NCBI RefSeq assembly: GCF_023073355.1
Contig: NZ_JADPJI010000008.1
Location: 310,001 to 374,000 of the forward strand
Length of the DNA stretch: 64,000 nt
DNA from: Bradyrhizobium sp. 199
Lineage (GTDB): Bacteria > Pseudomonadota > Alphaproteobacteria > Rhizobiales > Xanthobacteraceae
Direction of reading: 5' to 3'
How positions within the stretch are numbered: the stretch's first letter is position 1; each line of letters opens with the position of its first letter. The notes under the pieces were generated by a model, which had not been told where the DNA came from, ran no database searches, and worked only from the letters and a program-made list of their open reading frames with translations. This document shows positions 34,420 through 43,814 of this stretch, in pieces. The position numbers and the translations under genes were made by a program.

Positions 34420-36453
34420 CTACATCCCAAGCAACCGCGGCAGCCACAGCGACAGACCGGGCCAATACGTCACCACCACGAGGAATCCCAGCATGGTGAG
34501 GAGCCATGGCCACACCGCGACCGTGAGTTCGGTGATCCCCATCTTGGCGATGCCCGAGGCGACGTAGAGGTTGAGGCCGACAGGCGGATGGCACAGGCCG
34601 ACCTCCATGTTGACCGTCATCAGGATGCCGAAATGAATGGGATCGATGCCGAGCTTGATCGCGACCGGAAAAAGGATCGGGGCCAGGATCAGGATAATCG
34701 AGGACGGCTCCATCACATTGCCCGCCACCAGCAGCAGCAGGTTGACGAGCAGCAGGAAGCCGATCCAGCCCAACCCCAGGTCGATCATCCATTGCGCGAG
34801 CGCCTGCGGCACGTTCTCGTAAGTCATCAGGAAGGAGAAAAGCACGGCGTTGGTGATGATGTAGAGCAGCATCGCCGAGAGGTTCGCCGATGACAGCAGC
34901 ACCCGCGGCACATCCCGCAGCTTCAGGTCCTTGTAGATGAACACCGCGACGATGAAGGCGTAGACCGCGCTGACAGCGGCAGCTTCGGTCGGCGTGAACA
35001 GGCCGCTGTAGATGCCGCCGATCACGATCACGATCAGCAGGATGCCCCAGATCGACTTGCGGAAAGCGTCGAAGCGTTGGAACAGCGTCGCTTTAGGCAT
35101 CCGCGGATAGTCGTTGCGCCAGGCCCGATAGAATGTCGTTGCACCAAGCAAGGTGGCAAGCAGAAACCCCGGCACGATGCCGGCGATAAAGAGCTTGCCC
35201 ACCGAGCTGTTGGTGGAGACGGCGTAGAGGACCATCGGGATCGACGGCGGAATGAGAATGCCGAGCGAGCCAGACGTCGTGATGACGCCCGCCCCGAACC
35301 GCTTCGGGAATCCTTGCGCGACCATCGCCGGGAGGATCACCGAGCCGATCGCCACCACGGTTGCGGGCGATGAGCCGGAGATCGCCGCGAACAGCGCGCA
35401 GGCGACCACCCCCGACAGCGCGAGACCGCCGTACCAATGGCCGACCAGCGAGGTCGCGAAGGTGATCATCCGCCGCGCCACCCCGCCATGGGTCAGGAAG
35501 TTGCCGGCGAGGATGAAGAACGGGATCGCCATGATCTCGAAATTCTCGATGCCGGTGAACAGCTTCAACGCCACCGATTCCGTGCGCACGTCGGTCAGTG
35601 CAAACATGTAGCTGAGCACGGTGAGGCCAAGAGCGATCGAGATCGGCATGCCCGTCAGCATCAGCGAGAGCAGCAGCGCGAACACGATGAAGACACGCAG
35701 GCCCTGCGGCAGCGTAACGACGTGGGCCGCATGGGCGAAGCACAGCGCGACGATCAGGACCGGAAGCAGCATCAGGATCCAGCCGAGCGGGCTGCGCTCG
35801 TCCCGGACGACCTGGGTGGGCGTGACCGGGGCCGGATGCACCGGGTCCACTTCGACGCCCTCGACGTCGGCCATATCGTGATGCGGCAGCTCACCGGTAC
35901 GATAGAACGACCAGGCGACCTGCAGGAAGCGGAAACACATCAAGCCGGAGCCGAGCGGGATGGTGAGATACACCATCCACATCGGCGCTTCCAGATCGTT
36001 GGACTGCTGACCGGTCTGCCACATCTGGCCGACGAAGGCGGCGCCGAAATAGCCCACGATCGCGGTGAACAGCGCGCCGCACAGCAGGCCGAAAGTGATG
36101 ACGCGGCGGCGCGATCCGCCGGGAAGGATATTGACGAGCACGTCGACGCCGACATGGATGCCGGTCCGCACGCCGTAAGCGGCGCCAAACTTCGCCATCC
36201 AGATGAACATGTAGATGCAGAGCTCCTGCGCCCAGGACAGGTCGAGCGCGGCAAGCCAGACGAACGCCGCGCGCGCCGGGACGGCCAGGAAAGCCATGTT
36301 GCGGGCTTCCGCCCATTTGGCGATGTCGATCGACAGCCCGGCGCCGTAACGGTGCAGCACGGCGACAAAGATGAGCGACGTCGCAGCCGCGATCATCGTC
36401 GCGATCAGCCATTCCTCGAGATGATTGAGAAAACGATTCAGCGCACGCAGCAA
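34420..36453 (-). CDS. TRAP transporter fused small-large permease (DctQ-DctM)
   Basis: 677 residues from a TTG at 36453 preceded by GGGGGAACCAAG; the frame is open to a GTG at 36513 with no proper spacing. The first 210 residues form a DctQ-like four-helix unit (NRFLNHLEEWLIATMIAAAT start), then a charged linker with DEVEVDPVHPAP-like acidic and proline residues, then a 430-residue DctM part holding GISGSSPATVVAIGS. It therefore replaces two genes. It lies 98 bases downstream of its solute-binding protein gene. The substrate is likely an organic anion; the neighbour alkylsulfatase suggests a sulfated one, which is inference. Confidence 0.88.
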   Translation of the reverse strand: MLRALNRFLNHLEEWLIATMIAAATSLIFVAVLHRYGAGLSIDIAKWAEARNMAFLAVPARAAFVWLAALDLSWAQELCIYMFIWMAKFGAAYGVRTGIHVGVDVLVNILPGGSRRRVITFGLLCGALFTAIVGYFGAAFVGQMWQTGQQSNDLEAPMWMVYLTIPLGSGLMCFRFLQVAWSFYRTGELPHHDMADVEGVEVDPVHPAPVTPTQVVRDERSPLGWILMLLPVLIVALCFAHAAHVVTLPQGLRVFIVFALLLSLMLTGMPISIALGLTVLSYMFALTDVRTESVALKLFTGIENFEIMAIPFFILAGNFLTHGGVARRMITFATSLVGHWYGGLALSGVVACALFAAISGSSPATVVAIGSVILPAMVAQGFPKRFGAGVITTSGSLGILIPPSIPMVLYAVSTNSSVGKLFIAGIVPGFLLATLLGATTFYRAWRNDYPRMPKATLFQRFDAFRKSIWGILLIVIVIGGIYSGLFTPTEAAAVSAVYAFIVAVFIYKDLKLRDVPRVLLSSANLSAMLLYIITNAVLFSFLMTYENVPQALAQWMIDLGLGWIGFLLLVNLLLLVAGNVMEPSSIILILAPILFPVAIKLGIDPIHFGILMTVNMEVGLCHPPVGLNLYVASGIAKMGITELTVAVWPWLLTMLGFLVVVTYWPGLSLWLPRLLGM

Positions 36454-36551
36454 CTTGGTTCCCCCAGCATTGGCTCGTCGGTTCGGATGCGAAACGGCCG
36501 GGAGTGCGATCACCCCCGACCGTTGCTATTGTTCTTATTCGGGCGCGGCCG

Positions 36552-37553
36552 TCAGTTCATCTTGACGTCGAGTTCCTTGGCGATGAGATCGAGCACTTCC
36601 TGCCCGACCCTGCCCTTTGCCCATTTGTAGGTCGGCTGCATCGCCTCCTGCCACGCCTTGCGATCGGCGTCGGTGAGGTAATGCAGGTTGGTCTTGCCGG
36701 TTTTCTTGATCTCGGCGAGCGCGTCCTCGTTCTCCTGGCGCGCGATCGAGTTGGTGTAGTCGGTCGCATCCGCCATCGCCTTGTCGAGCTGGGCGCGGAT
36801 GTCGGGCGGCAGACCGGACCAGAATTTTGAGTTGACGATGACGGCATATTGCAGGTGCGCGTGATAGGACACCGTGATGTCCTTCTGCACCTCGTAAAAC
36901 TTCTGCGTCAAATAGTTCGATGCGGTGTTCTCGCAGCCGTCGACCACGCCGGTCTGCAGCGCCTGGTAGACTTCGGAGAACGCCATGATCTGCGGGATCG
37001 TGCCGACCAGGCGGAAATACTGGTCGGCGACCTTGGATCCCGAGATGCGGAACTTGAGGCCCTGGAAATCCGTCGGTTTCATCAGCGGACGATTCGAGGA
37101 GACCATATGGAAGCCGTTGTCCCAATACGCGAGGCCGGTGATGCCTTTGGCCTCGAGCTTCTGGAATAGCCACTTGCCGATCGTGCCCTTGATCGCGTTG
37201 GAATAGGTTTGATCGTCCTTGAACAGCCAGGGCAGATCGAGCGCCTCGAACTCCTTGATCCCAAGGGGCGCGAATTTGGCGGTCGAGGGGGCAAGCATGT
37301 GCACCGAGCCGAGCTGCAGCGCCTCGATCTCCTCCTTGTCCTTGTAGAGCGTGGAGTTCGGGTAGACTTCGACCTTGACCTTGCCGTCGGTGTATTTCTC
37401 CGCGAGCTCCTTGAACTTCAACGCGCCCTTCCCCTTCGGGGTGTCGTTGGCGACGACGTGGCTGAACTTGATGATGATCGGAGCTTGGGCGTGTGCAATG
37501 GCAGGGGTCAAAACGAGCACGGCCGCCGCGATCGCGAGAAGCAGTTTACGCAT
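36552..37553 (-). CDS. TRAP transporter solute-binding protein (DctP family)
   Basis: 333 residues. Signal peptide MRKLLLAIAAAVLVLTPAIA with cleavage after AHA; GGGGAGGTCTTC before the ATG fixes the start, so the 27 open codons upstream are ignored. The mature protein begins APIIIKFSHVVANDTPKGKG, then IEALQLGSVHMLAPSTAKFA and LKFRISGSKVADQYF with the ligand-binding arginine, all DctP landmarks. It delivers the ligand to the fused permease encoded next. It differs clearly from the DctP at 2115-3113, so the two TRAP systems probably have different substrates. Confidence 0.92.
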   Translation of the reverse strand: MRKLLLAIAAAVLVLTPAIAHAQAPIIIKFSHVVANDTPKGKGALKFKELAEKYTDGKVKVEVYPNSTLYKDKEEIEALQLGSVHMLAPSTAKFAPLGIKEFEALDLPWLFKDDQTYSNAIKGTIGKWLFQKLEAKGITGLAYWDNGFHMVSSNRPLMKPTDFQGLKFRISGSKVADQYFRLVGTIPQIMAFSEVYQALQTGVVDGCENTASNYLTQKFYEVQKDITVSYHAHLQYAVIVNSKFWSGLPPDIRAQLDKAMADATDYTNSIARQENEDALAEIKKTGKTNLHYLTDADRKAWQEAMQPTYKWAKGRVGQEVLDLIAKELDVKMN

Positions 37554-37749
37554 GAAGACCTCCCCAACAACCTCGAAAACCGGGTTCTTTTTGTTTTGCA
37601 GGTCAGTAGTGGCAGCAATCCACAAGCCGAACAACTAGACCTAAGCCCAACCTGCCGCAGCCAAGCTAGCTTGACGAGTGCTGTCTACGCAACCCGGCCT
37701 CCGCGCCCGGCCACGGGAACGAGCGCTTATGTCGCATTGCGGCAGTGCA

Positions 37750-38523
37750 TCAGCCTTTGCGCTGGGCAACCATGAAGAGACGGCGGAACGGGAATAGGGT
37801 CTGCCCCGCTGCATTCTTCGGATAAGCCTTCGCAACGCGCATCCCATAGGCGGCTTCGAACGCGATCTTCTCGTCGCCTGCGAGCACGTCGAGATAGCGC
37901 GTCAGCCAGGTCCCCTTGGTCCATTCCTTGACGGGGTTCTCGCCTTCGAGCACTTGCAGATATTCCGTCTCCCAGATGTCGATGTTGGCCGACATCGGCG
38001 CAAGAAGATCGTGATAGAAGGCCGGCCCCTCGACCGGCGGCGGCGTGACGAGGTGCTCGACCTTGGGCCGCCACGGACCATCGAGCGCGGTCTCGCCAAT
38101 CAGGACATGCGAAGGCGCTGTAAAGTTGCGCGGCATCTGCACGGCAAGCATGCCGCCAGGCGCCACCTTCTCCATCGCCGCGGGAAACAGTGCCGCATGA
38201 TCGGGCAGCCAGTGCAGTGCGGCATTGGAATAGATCAAGTCGTATTGCCTGGCCGGGCGCCAATGGCTGAGGTCCTGGTGCGACCATTCCACATCCGGCG
38301 CAGCCTTGCGTCCGGCCGCGACCATCTCGGCCGACCCCTCGATGCCGGACACGGCGGCATCCGGCCAGCGCTCTTTGATCAGTTTTGTCACGTTGCCGGC
38401 GCCCGCGCCAAGATCGGCGATCGCGCGCGGGCCAAAATCAGGAATTCGCATCAAGAGGTCAACAGCGGGCCGGAGCCGGTGACCGGAGAATTTCAGGTAT
38501 TGCTGCGGATCCCAGACCATCAT
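37750..38523 (-). CDS. tam: Trans-aconitate 2-methyltransferase
   Basis: 257 residues from ATG 38523 (a second ATG follows at once). WDPQQYLKFSGHRLRPAVDL is the Tam N-terminus, and the SAM site reads IADLGAGAGNVTKLI. DLIYSNAALHWLPDH is also typical. Tam methylates trans-aconitate, a toxic by-product of the aconitase reaction, in the cytoplasm. Length agrees with E. coli Tam (about 252 residues). The 25 open codons upstream are lysine/arginine-rich and unlikely to be coding. It is divergent from the SDR gene. Confidence 0.9.
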   Translation of the reverse strand: MMVWDPQQYLKFSGHRLRPAVDLLMRIPDFGPRAIADLGAGAGNVTKLIKERWPDAAVSGIEGSAEMVAAGRKAAPDVEWSHQDLSHWRPARQYDLIYSNAALHWLPDHAALFPAAMEKVAPGGMLAVQMPRNFTAPSHVLIGETALDGPWRPKVEHLVTPPPVEGPAFYHDLLAPMSANIDIWETEYLQVLEGENPVKEWTKGTWLTRYLDVLAGDEKIAFEAAYGMRVAKAYPKNAAGQTLFPFRRLFMVAQRKG

Positions 38524-38663
38524 CCGACGCCTTTTCTTTTGATGTTTCCTTCGCCAGGGCTCTTGGTTACCACTGCTCATCCCGGTCGGGCAAATCACCC
38601 AGGCCGGGGACAGGGCAGGAATCGAACAGCAACAAGCAAAAGCAAATAAGTGAGCGTGTGACC

Positions 38664-39407
38664 ATGGACCTCGGGCTCAAATCGAAAACCGCTGTTGTCA
38701 CGGGAGCGAGCATCGGCATCGGCCGCGCCATCGCCAAGGGCCTCGCCGCCGAAGGCGTGCGCGTCGTCGGCGTGGCGCGGCGCACCGATCTGCTTGCCGA
38801 GTTGGTGCAGGAAGTAGGCACCGGGCTGATCACGCCGTTCGAGCAGGACGTCATGGCCAAGGACGCGGCGGAGAGGATCGCGGCCTTTGCGCTCAAAGAG
38901 CTCGGCCATGTCGACATCCTCATCAACAACGCCGGCGGCAGCCGGCCGCTGCCGGTCGATGCGCCCGACAGCAAATGGGACGAGGCGATCGCGCTGAACT
39001 TCACCAGCTACCGCCGCATCGCGCATGCGCTGCTGCCGCAGATGATCGAACGCAAATGGGGCCGCATCGTCAACATCACCGGCAAGTCCGAGCCGGAAGG
39101 CCTCAACGCCGCCTTTGCCGCCAAGGCCGCCGTGCACGCCTGGGCCAAGGGCCTGTCGCGCGAGATCGGCGAGCACGGCATCACCATCAACTGCATTCCG
39201 CCCGGCCGCATCATGAGCGAACAGATCCGCCGCAACTACGCGCCTGACTATCGCGAGCGCTTCGCGGAGGAAGAGATCCCGGTCGGCTATTGGGGCGAGC
39301 CGGAAGATCTGGCGGCACTCGCGGTATTTCTGGCCTCACCGGTGGCGCGCTACATCACGGGCACGGTGATCCCGGTGGATGGCGGATTGCGGAGGTATCA
39401 GTTTTAG
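38664..39407 (+). CDS. SDR-family protein without the catalytic tyrosine
   Basis: 247 residues. Rossmann motif TGASIGIGRAIAKGLA and the NNAG loop (ILINNAGGSRPL) are present, and the C-terminus ends ITGTVIPVDGGLRRYQF. The active-site stretch reads VNITGKSEPEGLNAAFAAKA where a standard SDR has YxxxK. The lysine is kept but the tyrosine position holds alanine, with phenylalanine just after. Catalysis as an ordinary reductase is therefore doubtful, or the family uses another residue. Start chosen at ATG 38664; the long upstream frame overlaps tam in antisense. Confidence 0.85.
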   Translation: MDLGLKSKTAVVTGASIGIGRAIAKGLAAEGVRVVGVARRTDLLAELVQEVGTGLITPFEQDVMAKDAAERIAAFALKELGHVDILINNAGGSRPLPVDAPDSKWDEAIALNFTSYRRIAHALLPQMIERKWGRIVNITGKSEPEGLNAAFAAKAAVHAWAKGLSREIGEHGITINCIPPGRIMSEQIRRNYAPDYRERFAEEEIPVGYWGEPEDLAALAVFLASPVARYITGTVIPVDGGLRRYQF

Positions 39408-40026
39408 ACGCGCAATGGCTCAGGTTGAGGCGATTGGCCGGGGCGCGTTCACTCTCCCGCTTGCAGGAAAGGCACAGGCCGCCTGGAAGCTTGACTGCAA
39501 CCATCCTTCGAGACGCCCGCCTACGGCGGGCCCTCAGGAGGAGGGGTGAGTACGCGGCTGCATTTCAACGAAGACCAATGCAGCTAAGCCTCGTCTTGAG
39601 GAGATCGCGAAGCGGTGGTCTCGAAGGACGGGCGCTAGCTCAGGCGCCGCTGAGACGTCATGTGCGATAGCCCTGCCCGCTCATCCGCGAGGAGCACACA
39701 GGCTGGCCTTTTGCGGCAGGTGCCACGTTAGCATCCTGCCAGTGTTTTGCCCGACGGGTCAACGTCATCGCAGCAGCGAATCTCGTCGCGGCGTGATTCG
39801 GAAATCCCTTATCGATCAAGGGGCTTTCTACTGTGCATGGGGTTGTTTTGGAGTTTTCTGTTTTTTGGTCATCGCTACCGAGAGTGGAAAATGATCGAGA
39901 AGCGGCTCGCCTGCTGCTCCCGGCCAGCCTTCGCGCATACACCGCATGCAAGCATATGCCTGTGGAAGGCGGCCGCGCCGTAGTACACGCCAAACGTCGC
40001 CTTCGCCGGAGCAATGCGCAAACGCA
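39408..40026. other. Intergenic region before the MFS gene
   Basis: About 620 bases with no gene I can support. It contains the palindrome at 39500-39631, then a relatively AT-rich stretch around 39830-39890 that may hold the MFS promoter. A 48-codon frame from ATG 39840 (MGLFWSFLFFGHRYREWKMI and on to 39983) is hydrophobic at its start but has no ribosome-binding site, so I do not call it. Confidence 0.55.
39500..39631. repeat. Interspersed palindrome (CCATCCTTCGAGACG type)
   Basis: ACCATCCTTCGAGACGCCCG...CCCTCAGGAGGAGG is answered by CCTCGTCTTGAGGAG...GGTCTCGAAGGACGG. This is another abundant Bradyrhizobium intergenic family, with a degenerate middle. Confidence 0.85.
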
Positions 40027-41415
40027 ATGACAATCACGTTACCCGCCGCGGTGCGCGAGCCCGACCATCCCATTGCCGATGGCCTGCCGGCCGCACAGCG
40101 GCGCTGGGCGATCGCCGCGATCTTCACCGCGCTGGCAATGGCCTCGCTCGACACCGCGATCGCCAACATCGCCTTGCCTGCCATTGCCGCCGACCTGCAT
40201 GTCAGTCCGGAGCAGTCGGTCTGGGTGGTCAATGTCTACCAGATCGCGCTGGTAGCGACGCTGCTGCCGCTGGGAGCGCTCGGCGAGATCGTCGGGCACC
40301 AGCGCATCTATCTGGGCGGCCTGATCCTGTTCACCATCGCCTCGCTGTTCTGCGCGGTGGCATGGTCGCTGGAGAGCCTGCTGGTGGCGCGCACGCTGCA
40401 GGGCCTCGGAGCCAGCGGCATCATGAGCGTCAACACGGCGCTGGTGCGTTTCGTCTATCCCGGAAGGATGCAGGGCCGCGGCTTCGGCCACAACGCCCTC
40501 GTGGTTGCGACCGCTTTCACCTTCGGACCCTCGATCGCATCGGCGATCCTGGCGCTCGGCCCGTGGCCGTGGCTGTTCGCCGTCAACATCCCGTTCGGCC
40601 TGGTCGCGATCGGGATCGGCTTTGCGATGCTGCCCAAGACGCCGCGTGCCGATCACGGCTTTGATTTCCTCGGCGCCATGCTGGCGTCGGCCTGCCTCGG
40701 CCTGTTCATCACCGGCATCGGCAGCGCCGCGCATAGTCTGTCGCCGGTGATCGTGGCCATCGAGCTGGTCTCGGCGCTCGCGCTCGGCTTCATCCTGACG
40801 CGCCGCCACGCCGATCATCCCGCGCCGATGCTGCCGATCGACCTGTTCGGCCGGCCGATGTTCGCGCTGTCGGCAGCGACCGCCGTGTGCTCGTTCGCGG
40901 TGCAGGGCCTCGCCTTCGTCTCGCTGCCGTTCTATTTCGAGGATGTACTTGGCCGCTCGCAGGTCGAGACCGGCTTCTTCATGACACCCTGGCCGCTGGT
41001 GGTCGGCATCATGGCGCCGATCGCGGGACGCCTTTCCGACCGCCACGCGGTCGGCCTGCTCGGCGGCATCGGCCTCGTTCTGCTCGGCCTCGGCATGGCG
41101 CTGCTCGCGACGCTTCCGGCCAACCCCGCCATTGCCGACATCATCTGGCGGATGGTGATCTGCGGCATGGGGTTCGGCTTCTTCCAGGCGCCGAACATGA
41201 AGGCGGTGATGTCCAGCGCGCCGCCGCATCGCAGCGGCAGCGCCTCCGGCATCGTCGCGACCGCGCGCCTGACCGGACAGACCACGGGAGCAGCACTCGC
41301 CGCTCTCTGCTTCGCGCTCGCTGGCCACGACGGCGCGACAGTGGCGTTGGCCCTCGGCGCCGGCTTTGCCGCGCTCGGCAGCGTGATGAGCTTCCTGCGG
41401 CTCGCGGTGAAGTAA
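40027..41415 (+). CDS. MFS multidrug-type transporter (DHA2 family)
   Basis: 462 residues, about 14 membrane helices. MASLDTAIANIALPAIAADL in helix 1 with SVWVVNVYQIALVATLLPLG is the DHA2 (EmrB/QacA) signature, and the family motif C region follows (GASGIMSVNTALVRFVY). Start at ATG 40027; an open frame extends to 39946 but lacks a ribosome-binding site. It should export toxic or signalling compounds using proton force. No regulator or membrane-fusion gene is adjacent. Convergent with the radical SAM gene, 16 bases between the stops. Confidence 0.9.
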   Translation: MTITLPAAVREPDHPIADGLPAAQRRWAIAAIFTALAMASLDTAIANIALPAIAADLHVSPEQSVWVVNVYQIALVATLLPLGALGEIVGHQRIYLGGLILFTIASLFCAVAWSLESLLVARTLQGLGASGIMSVNTALVRFVYPGRMQGRGFGHNALVVATAFTFGPSIASAILALGPWPWLFAVNIPFGLVAIGIGFAMLPKTPRADHGFDFLGAMLASACLGLFITGIGSAAHSLSPVIVAIELVSALALGFILTRRHADHPAPMLPIDLFGRPMFALSAATAVCSFAVQGLAFVSLPFYFEDVLGRSQVETGFFMTPWPLVVGIMAPIAGRLSDRHAVGLLGGIGLVLLGLGMALLATLPANPAIADIIWRMVICGMGFGFFQAPNMKAVMSSAPPHRSGSASGIVATARLTGQTTGAALAALCFALAGHDGATVALALGAGFAALGSVMSFLRLAVK

Positions 41416-41431
41416 GACGTCAGGCCAGCGG

Positions 41432-43036
41432 TCAGGCCGCCGTCACCCCAACAGCCGCCGCAAGGTCCGTGTTGTCGTCCAGCGCCGCCAAGCGGGCATC
41501 GATAGCTTCGATGACCTTGCGCGAGAACGGTCCGAGATGCGCATAGGCGGCGATCATCTGCACGGCGATGCGCGCCGACGCCGTGTCGCGCTTGGCGCAG
41601 TTCATGAAGGTTTGCCAGAGCGGCCCGCGCGCCTCGGGAAGGGCGGTGACCACCTTGTGAACCGTCTCCATCGCCCCGAGCCTGGCGCGGATATCGCCTT
41701 CGGCGAGGTCGTGGCGCTGCCTTGAACGGTCGAGCAGCGTCATCAGGCGGTCGACGCGCCCTGCATACGCAGCCGGGCTGTAGACGTGCTCCAGCACCCG
41801 CTTGTAGTCCATCAGGATGTCGCGGAGCGGACGCACCGGATCGAAGTTGATCCCGGCCGTGCACTGATCGGCGCCGATCGTCGGCGCCACATCGTGGCCC
41901 GGGTGGAGCCGGCCTTCGCGCTCCAGGCGGCGCGTGAGCTGCGTGTTCGGCAGCGCATAGAGCAGGCCGACCATGCTGACGGGAATCGCCGCCTCCTCGA
42001 TGAAATCGATCATGGCGTCCGCCATCGCGACCTTCTCATTGTCGAAGCCGACGATGAAGCCCGCGGTGACGAGCATGCCGGCGGCGTAGATCTTGTGAAT
42101 GCTCTCCGCGATGTTGCGGCGGGTGTTCTGCTTCTTTCGCATCGCGACGAGGGTGGCAGGATCCGGACTTTCGATGCCGACGAAGACGGCGAAGAAATTG
42201 GCCGCGCCCATCAGCTCCAGGAGCTCGGGATCGTCGGCCAGATTGACCGAGGCTTCGGTCGACAATTCGAAGGGATAGCCGTGCGCGCGCTGCCACTCGG
42301 CAAGCTGGGGCAGGAACAGCCGCAGCGACTTCTTGTTTCCGATGAAATTGTCGTCGACGAAGTCGAGATGGCCGCGGTAACCCATCGCGTAGAGGGTATC
42401 GAGCTCGCGCAGGATCTGCTCGTTCGTCTTGGTCCGGGGCACGCGTCCGTAGAGCTCTATGATGTCGCAGAACTCGCAGGTGAACGGGCAGCCGCGGGAA
42501 TACTGCACGCCGAGATAGAGGTAGTCCTCGAACTTCAGCAGGTCGAAGCGCGGGACCGGGGTCTTGGTGACGTCCGCCTGGAACTTCGGCGCGGTGTAGA
42601 CGCCGGACCGGACGCCGCTGTCCCAGGCCGCGATGAATTCGTCGATGACGCTCTCGGCCTCGCCGAGCACCCGAAAGTCGGCCCGCTCATAGATGTGGGG
42701 GCTCGAGGTGGGATCGGGACCACCGATGACCACCGGCTTGCCCGCTGCACGGCAGATTTCGATCAGGCGCAGCGTGTCGGCCTGCTGCGGCAACATGCCT
42801 CCGGTGAAGACGACGTCGGCCCAGGCAAGATCATCGTCGCTGAAGGGCGCTGTGTTGCAATCGATCAGCCGGACCGTCCAGCTCTCGGGCAGCATCGCGG
42901 CGACGGTGATCAGGCCCAAAGGGGCGGCCGGGCGCTTGACGCCGAGCACTTTGCAGGATTCGCCAAAGCTCCAGAAGGACTCTGCCGAGAACAGCGGATA
43001 GAGCATCAGCACGTTGCAGGGACTCGGCACGTTCAT
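41432..43036 (-). CDS. B12-binding-domain radical SAM protein (DUF4070 type)
   Basis: 534 residues. The N-terminal 160 residues resemble a cobalamin-binding domain (VLMLYPLFSAESFWSFGESC, then PAAPLGLITVAAMLPESWTV). The radical SAM cluster motif is SRGCPFTCEFCDIIELYGRV, a CxxxCxxC, near residue 200, and a C-terminal region after 370 corresponds to DUF4070. Such enzymes perform radical methylations or rearrangements in the cytoplasm. It differs from the hopanoid methylase HpnP as I remember it. Start at ATG 43036 follows GAGGAGTTCC; the open frame upstream to 43369 is rejected. No pathway neighbours. Confidence 0.87.
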   Translation of the reverse strand: MNVPSPCNVLMLYPLFSAESFWSFGESCKVLGVKRPAAPLGLITVAAMLPESWTVRLIDCNTAPFSDDDLAWADVVFTGGMLPQQADTLRLIEICRAAGKPVVIGGPDPTSSPHIYERADFRVLGEAESVIDEFIAAWDSGVRSGVYTAPKFQADVTKTPVPRFDLLKFEDYLYLGVQYSRGCPFTCEFCDIIELYGRVPRTKTNEQILRELDTLYAMGYRGHLDFVDDNFIGNKKSLRLFLPQLAEWQRAHGYPFELSTEASVNLADDPELLELMGAANFFAVFVGIESPDPATLVAMRKKQNTRRNIAESIHKIYAAGMLVTAGFIVGFDNEKVAMADAMIDFIEEAAIPVSMVGLLYALPNTQLTRRLEREGRLHPGHDVAPTIGADQCTAGINFDPVRPLRDILMDYKRVLEHVYSPAAYAGRVDRLMTLLDRSRQRHDLAEGDIRARLGAMETVHKVVTALPEARGPLWQTFMNCAKRDTASARIAVQMIAAYAHLGPFSRKVIEAIDARLAALDDNTDLAAAVGVTAA

Positions 43037-43353
43037 GGAACTCCTCTTGGCTTTGGCGCAGTGTAGCAAAGTGCCCTCGTCCTGTACCCCTGCAAAAAGG
43101 CCAAACTGTCGCCGCCAGCCCAGTCGTGATGGAAGTTTGGAACCGGCTTCGCAAGCGGATGTCGCCCCAAGCCGCGGATTGGCAGCCGCGGCCGGGCCAA
43201 ATGGGGGTGAGGCAAAACATCGCGCCATGGTCTTGCCACGGCGCCGTTCAGCGCAGGGCCACCCCTCGGACTGTTGATTTGAAGAGCTCCAATTTGCACG
43301 ACACAGTGCGCCCCTGAGTTCAATCGGTGGATTGGGCCAATCAGGGGACTGCG
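43037..43353. other. Divergent promoter region
   Basis: About 317 bases between the radical SAM gene and the molybdenum hydroxylase operon. Frames here are low-quality on both strands. Promoters for both directions must lie in it; GGGGACTGCG just before 43354 is the ribosome-binding site of the plus-strand operon. No repeat or hairpin stands out. Confidence 0.55.
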
Positions 43354-43803
43354 ATGGCAAACCTAACAATCAACGGAAAAACCTTCACCCTCGACGTCGA
43401 GCCGGATACACCGCTGCTCTGGGCGATCCGCGAGAATGCCGGCCTGACCGGCACCAAATACGGTTGCGGCATTGCACAATGCGGCGCCTGCACCGTTCAC
43501 GTCGATGGGGTGGCGATGCGCTCTTGCGGGGTTTCGGTCAGCGAGGCCGAAGGCAAGAAGATCACCACGATCGAAGGGCTCGCCTCGGGCGATACCCTGC
43601 ACAAGGTGCAGGAAGCCTGGGTCGCCCAGGACGTGCCGCAATGCGGCTATTGCCAGAGCGGCATGATCATGGCGGTTGCGGCGCTATTGATCGAGAAGCC
43701 GAAGCCGACCGACGCCGATATCGACGAGGCCATCACCAACATTTGCCGCTGCGGCACCTTCCAGCAGGTGCGCGAAGCGATCCACACGATTGCAAGCGCG
43801 TAA
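43354..43803 (+). CDS. (2Fe-2S) subunit of a molybdenum hydroxylase
   Basis: 149 residues from ATG 43354. The plant-type [2Fe-2S] loop is GCGIAQCGACTVHVDG with a further cysteine in RSCGV, and the second cluster domain is CGYCQSGMIMAVAA with CRCGTFQQ. This is the small iron-sulfur subunit of isoquinoline 1-oxidoreductase-type xanthine oxidase relatives. It passes electrons from the molybdopterin subunit encoded 11 bases downstream. Usual length about 150-155. No FAD subunit is present, so electrons probably go to a cytochrome or other periplasmic acceptor. Confidence 0.92.
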   Translation: MANLTINGKTFTLDVEPDTPLLWAIRENAGLTGTKYGCGIAQCGACTVHVDGVAMRSCGVSVSEAEGKKITTIEGLASGDTLHKVQEAWVAQDVPQCGYCQSGMIMAVAALLIEKPKPTDADIDEAITNICRCGTFQQVREAIHTIASA

Positions 43804-43814
43804 GGATCCCCAAC

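Noticed and set aside
39747..39983. Small plus-strand frame with a hydrophobic stretch (MGLFWSFLFFG)
   Set aside because: No ribosome-binding site, Cys/Pro/His-rich remainder and position in a degenerate repeat-containing gap.
41432..43036. Identification as hopanoid C-2 methylase HpnP
   Set aside because: It is a B12/radical SAM protein of similar size, but the N-terminal motifs and DUF4070 tail do not match HpnP as I remember it, and no hopanoid genes are near.
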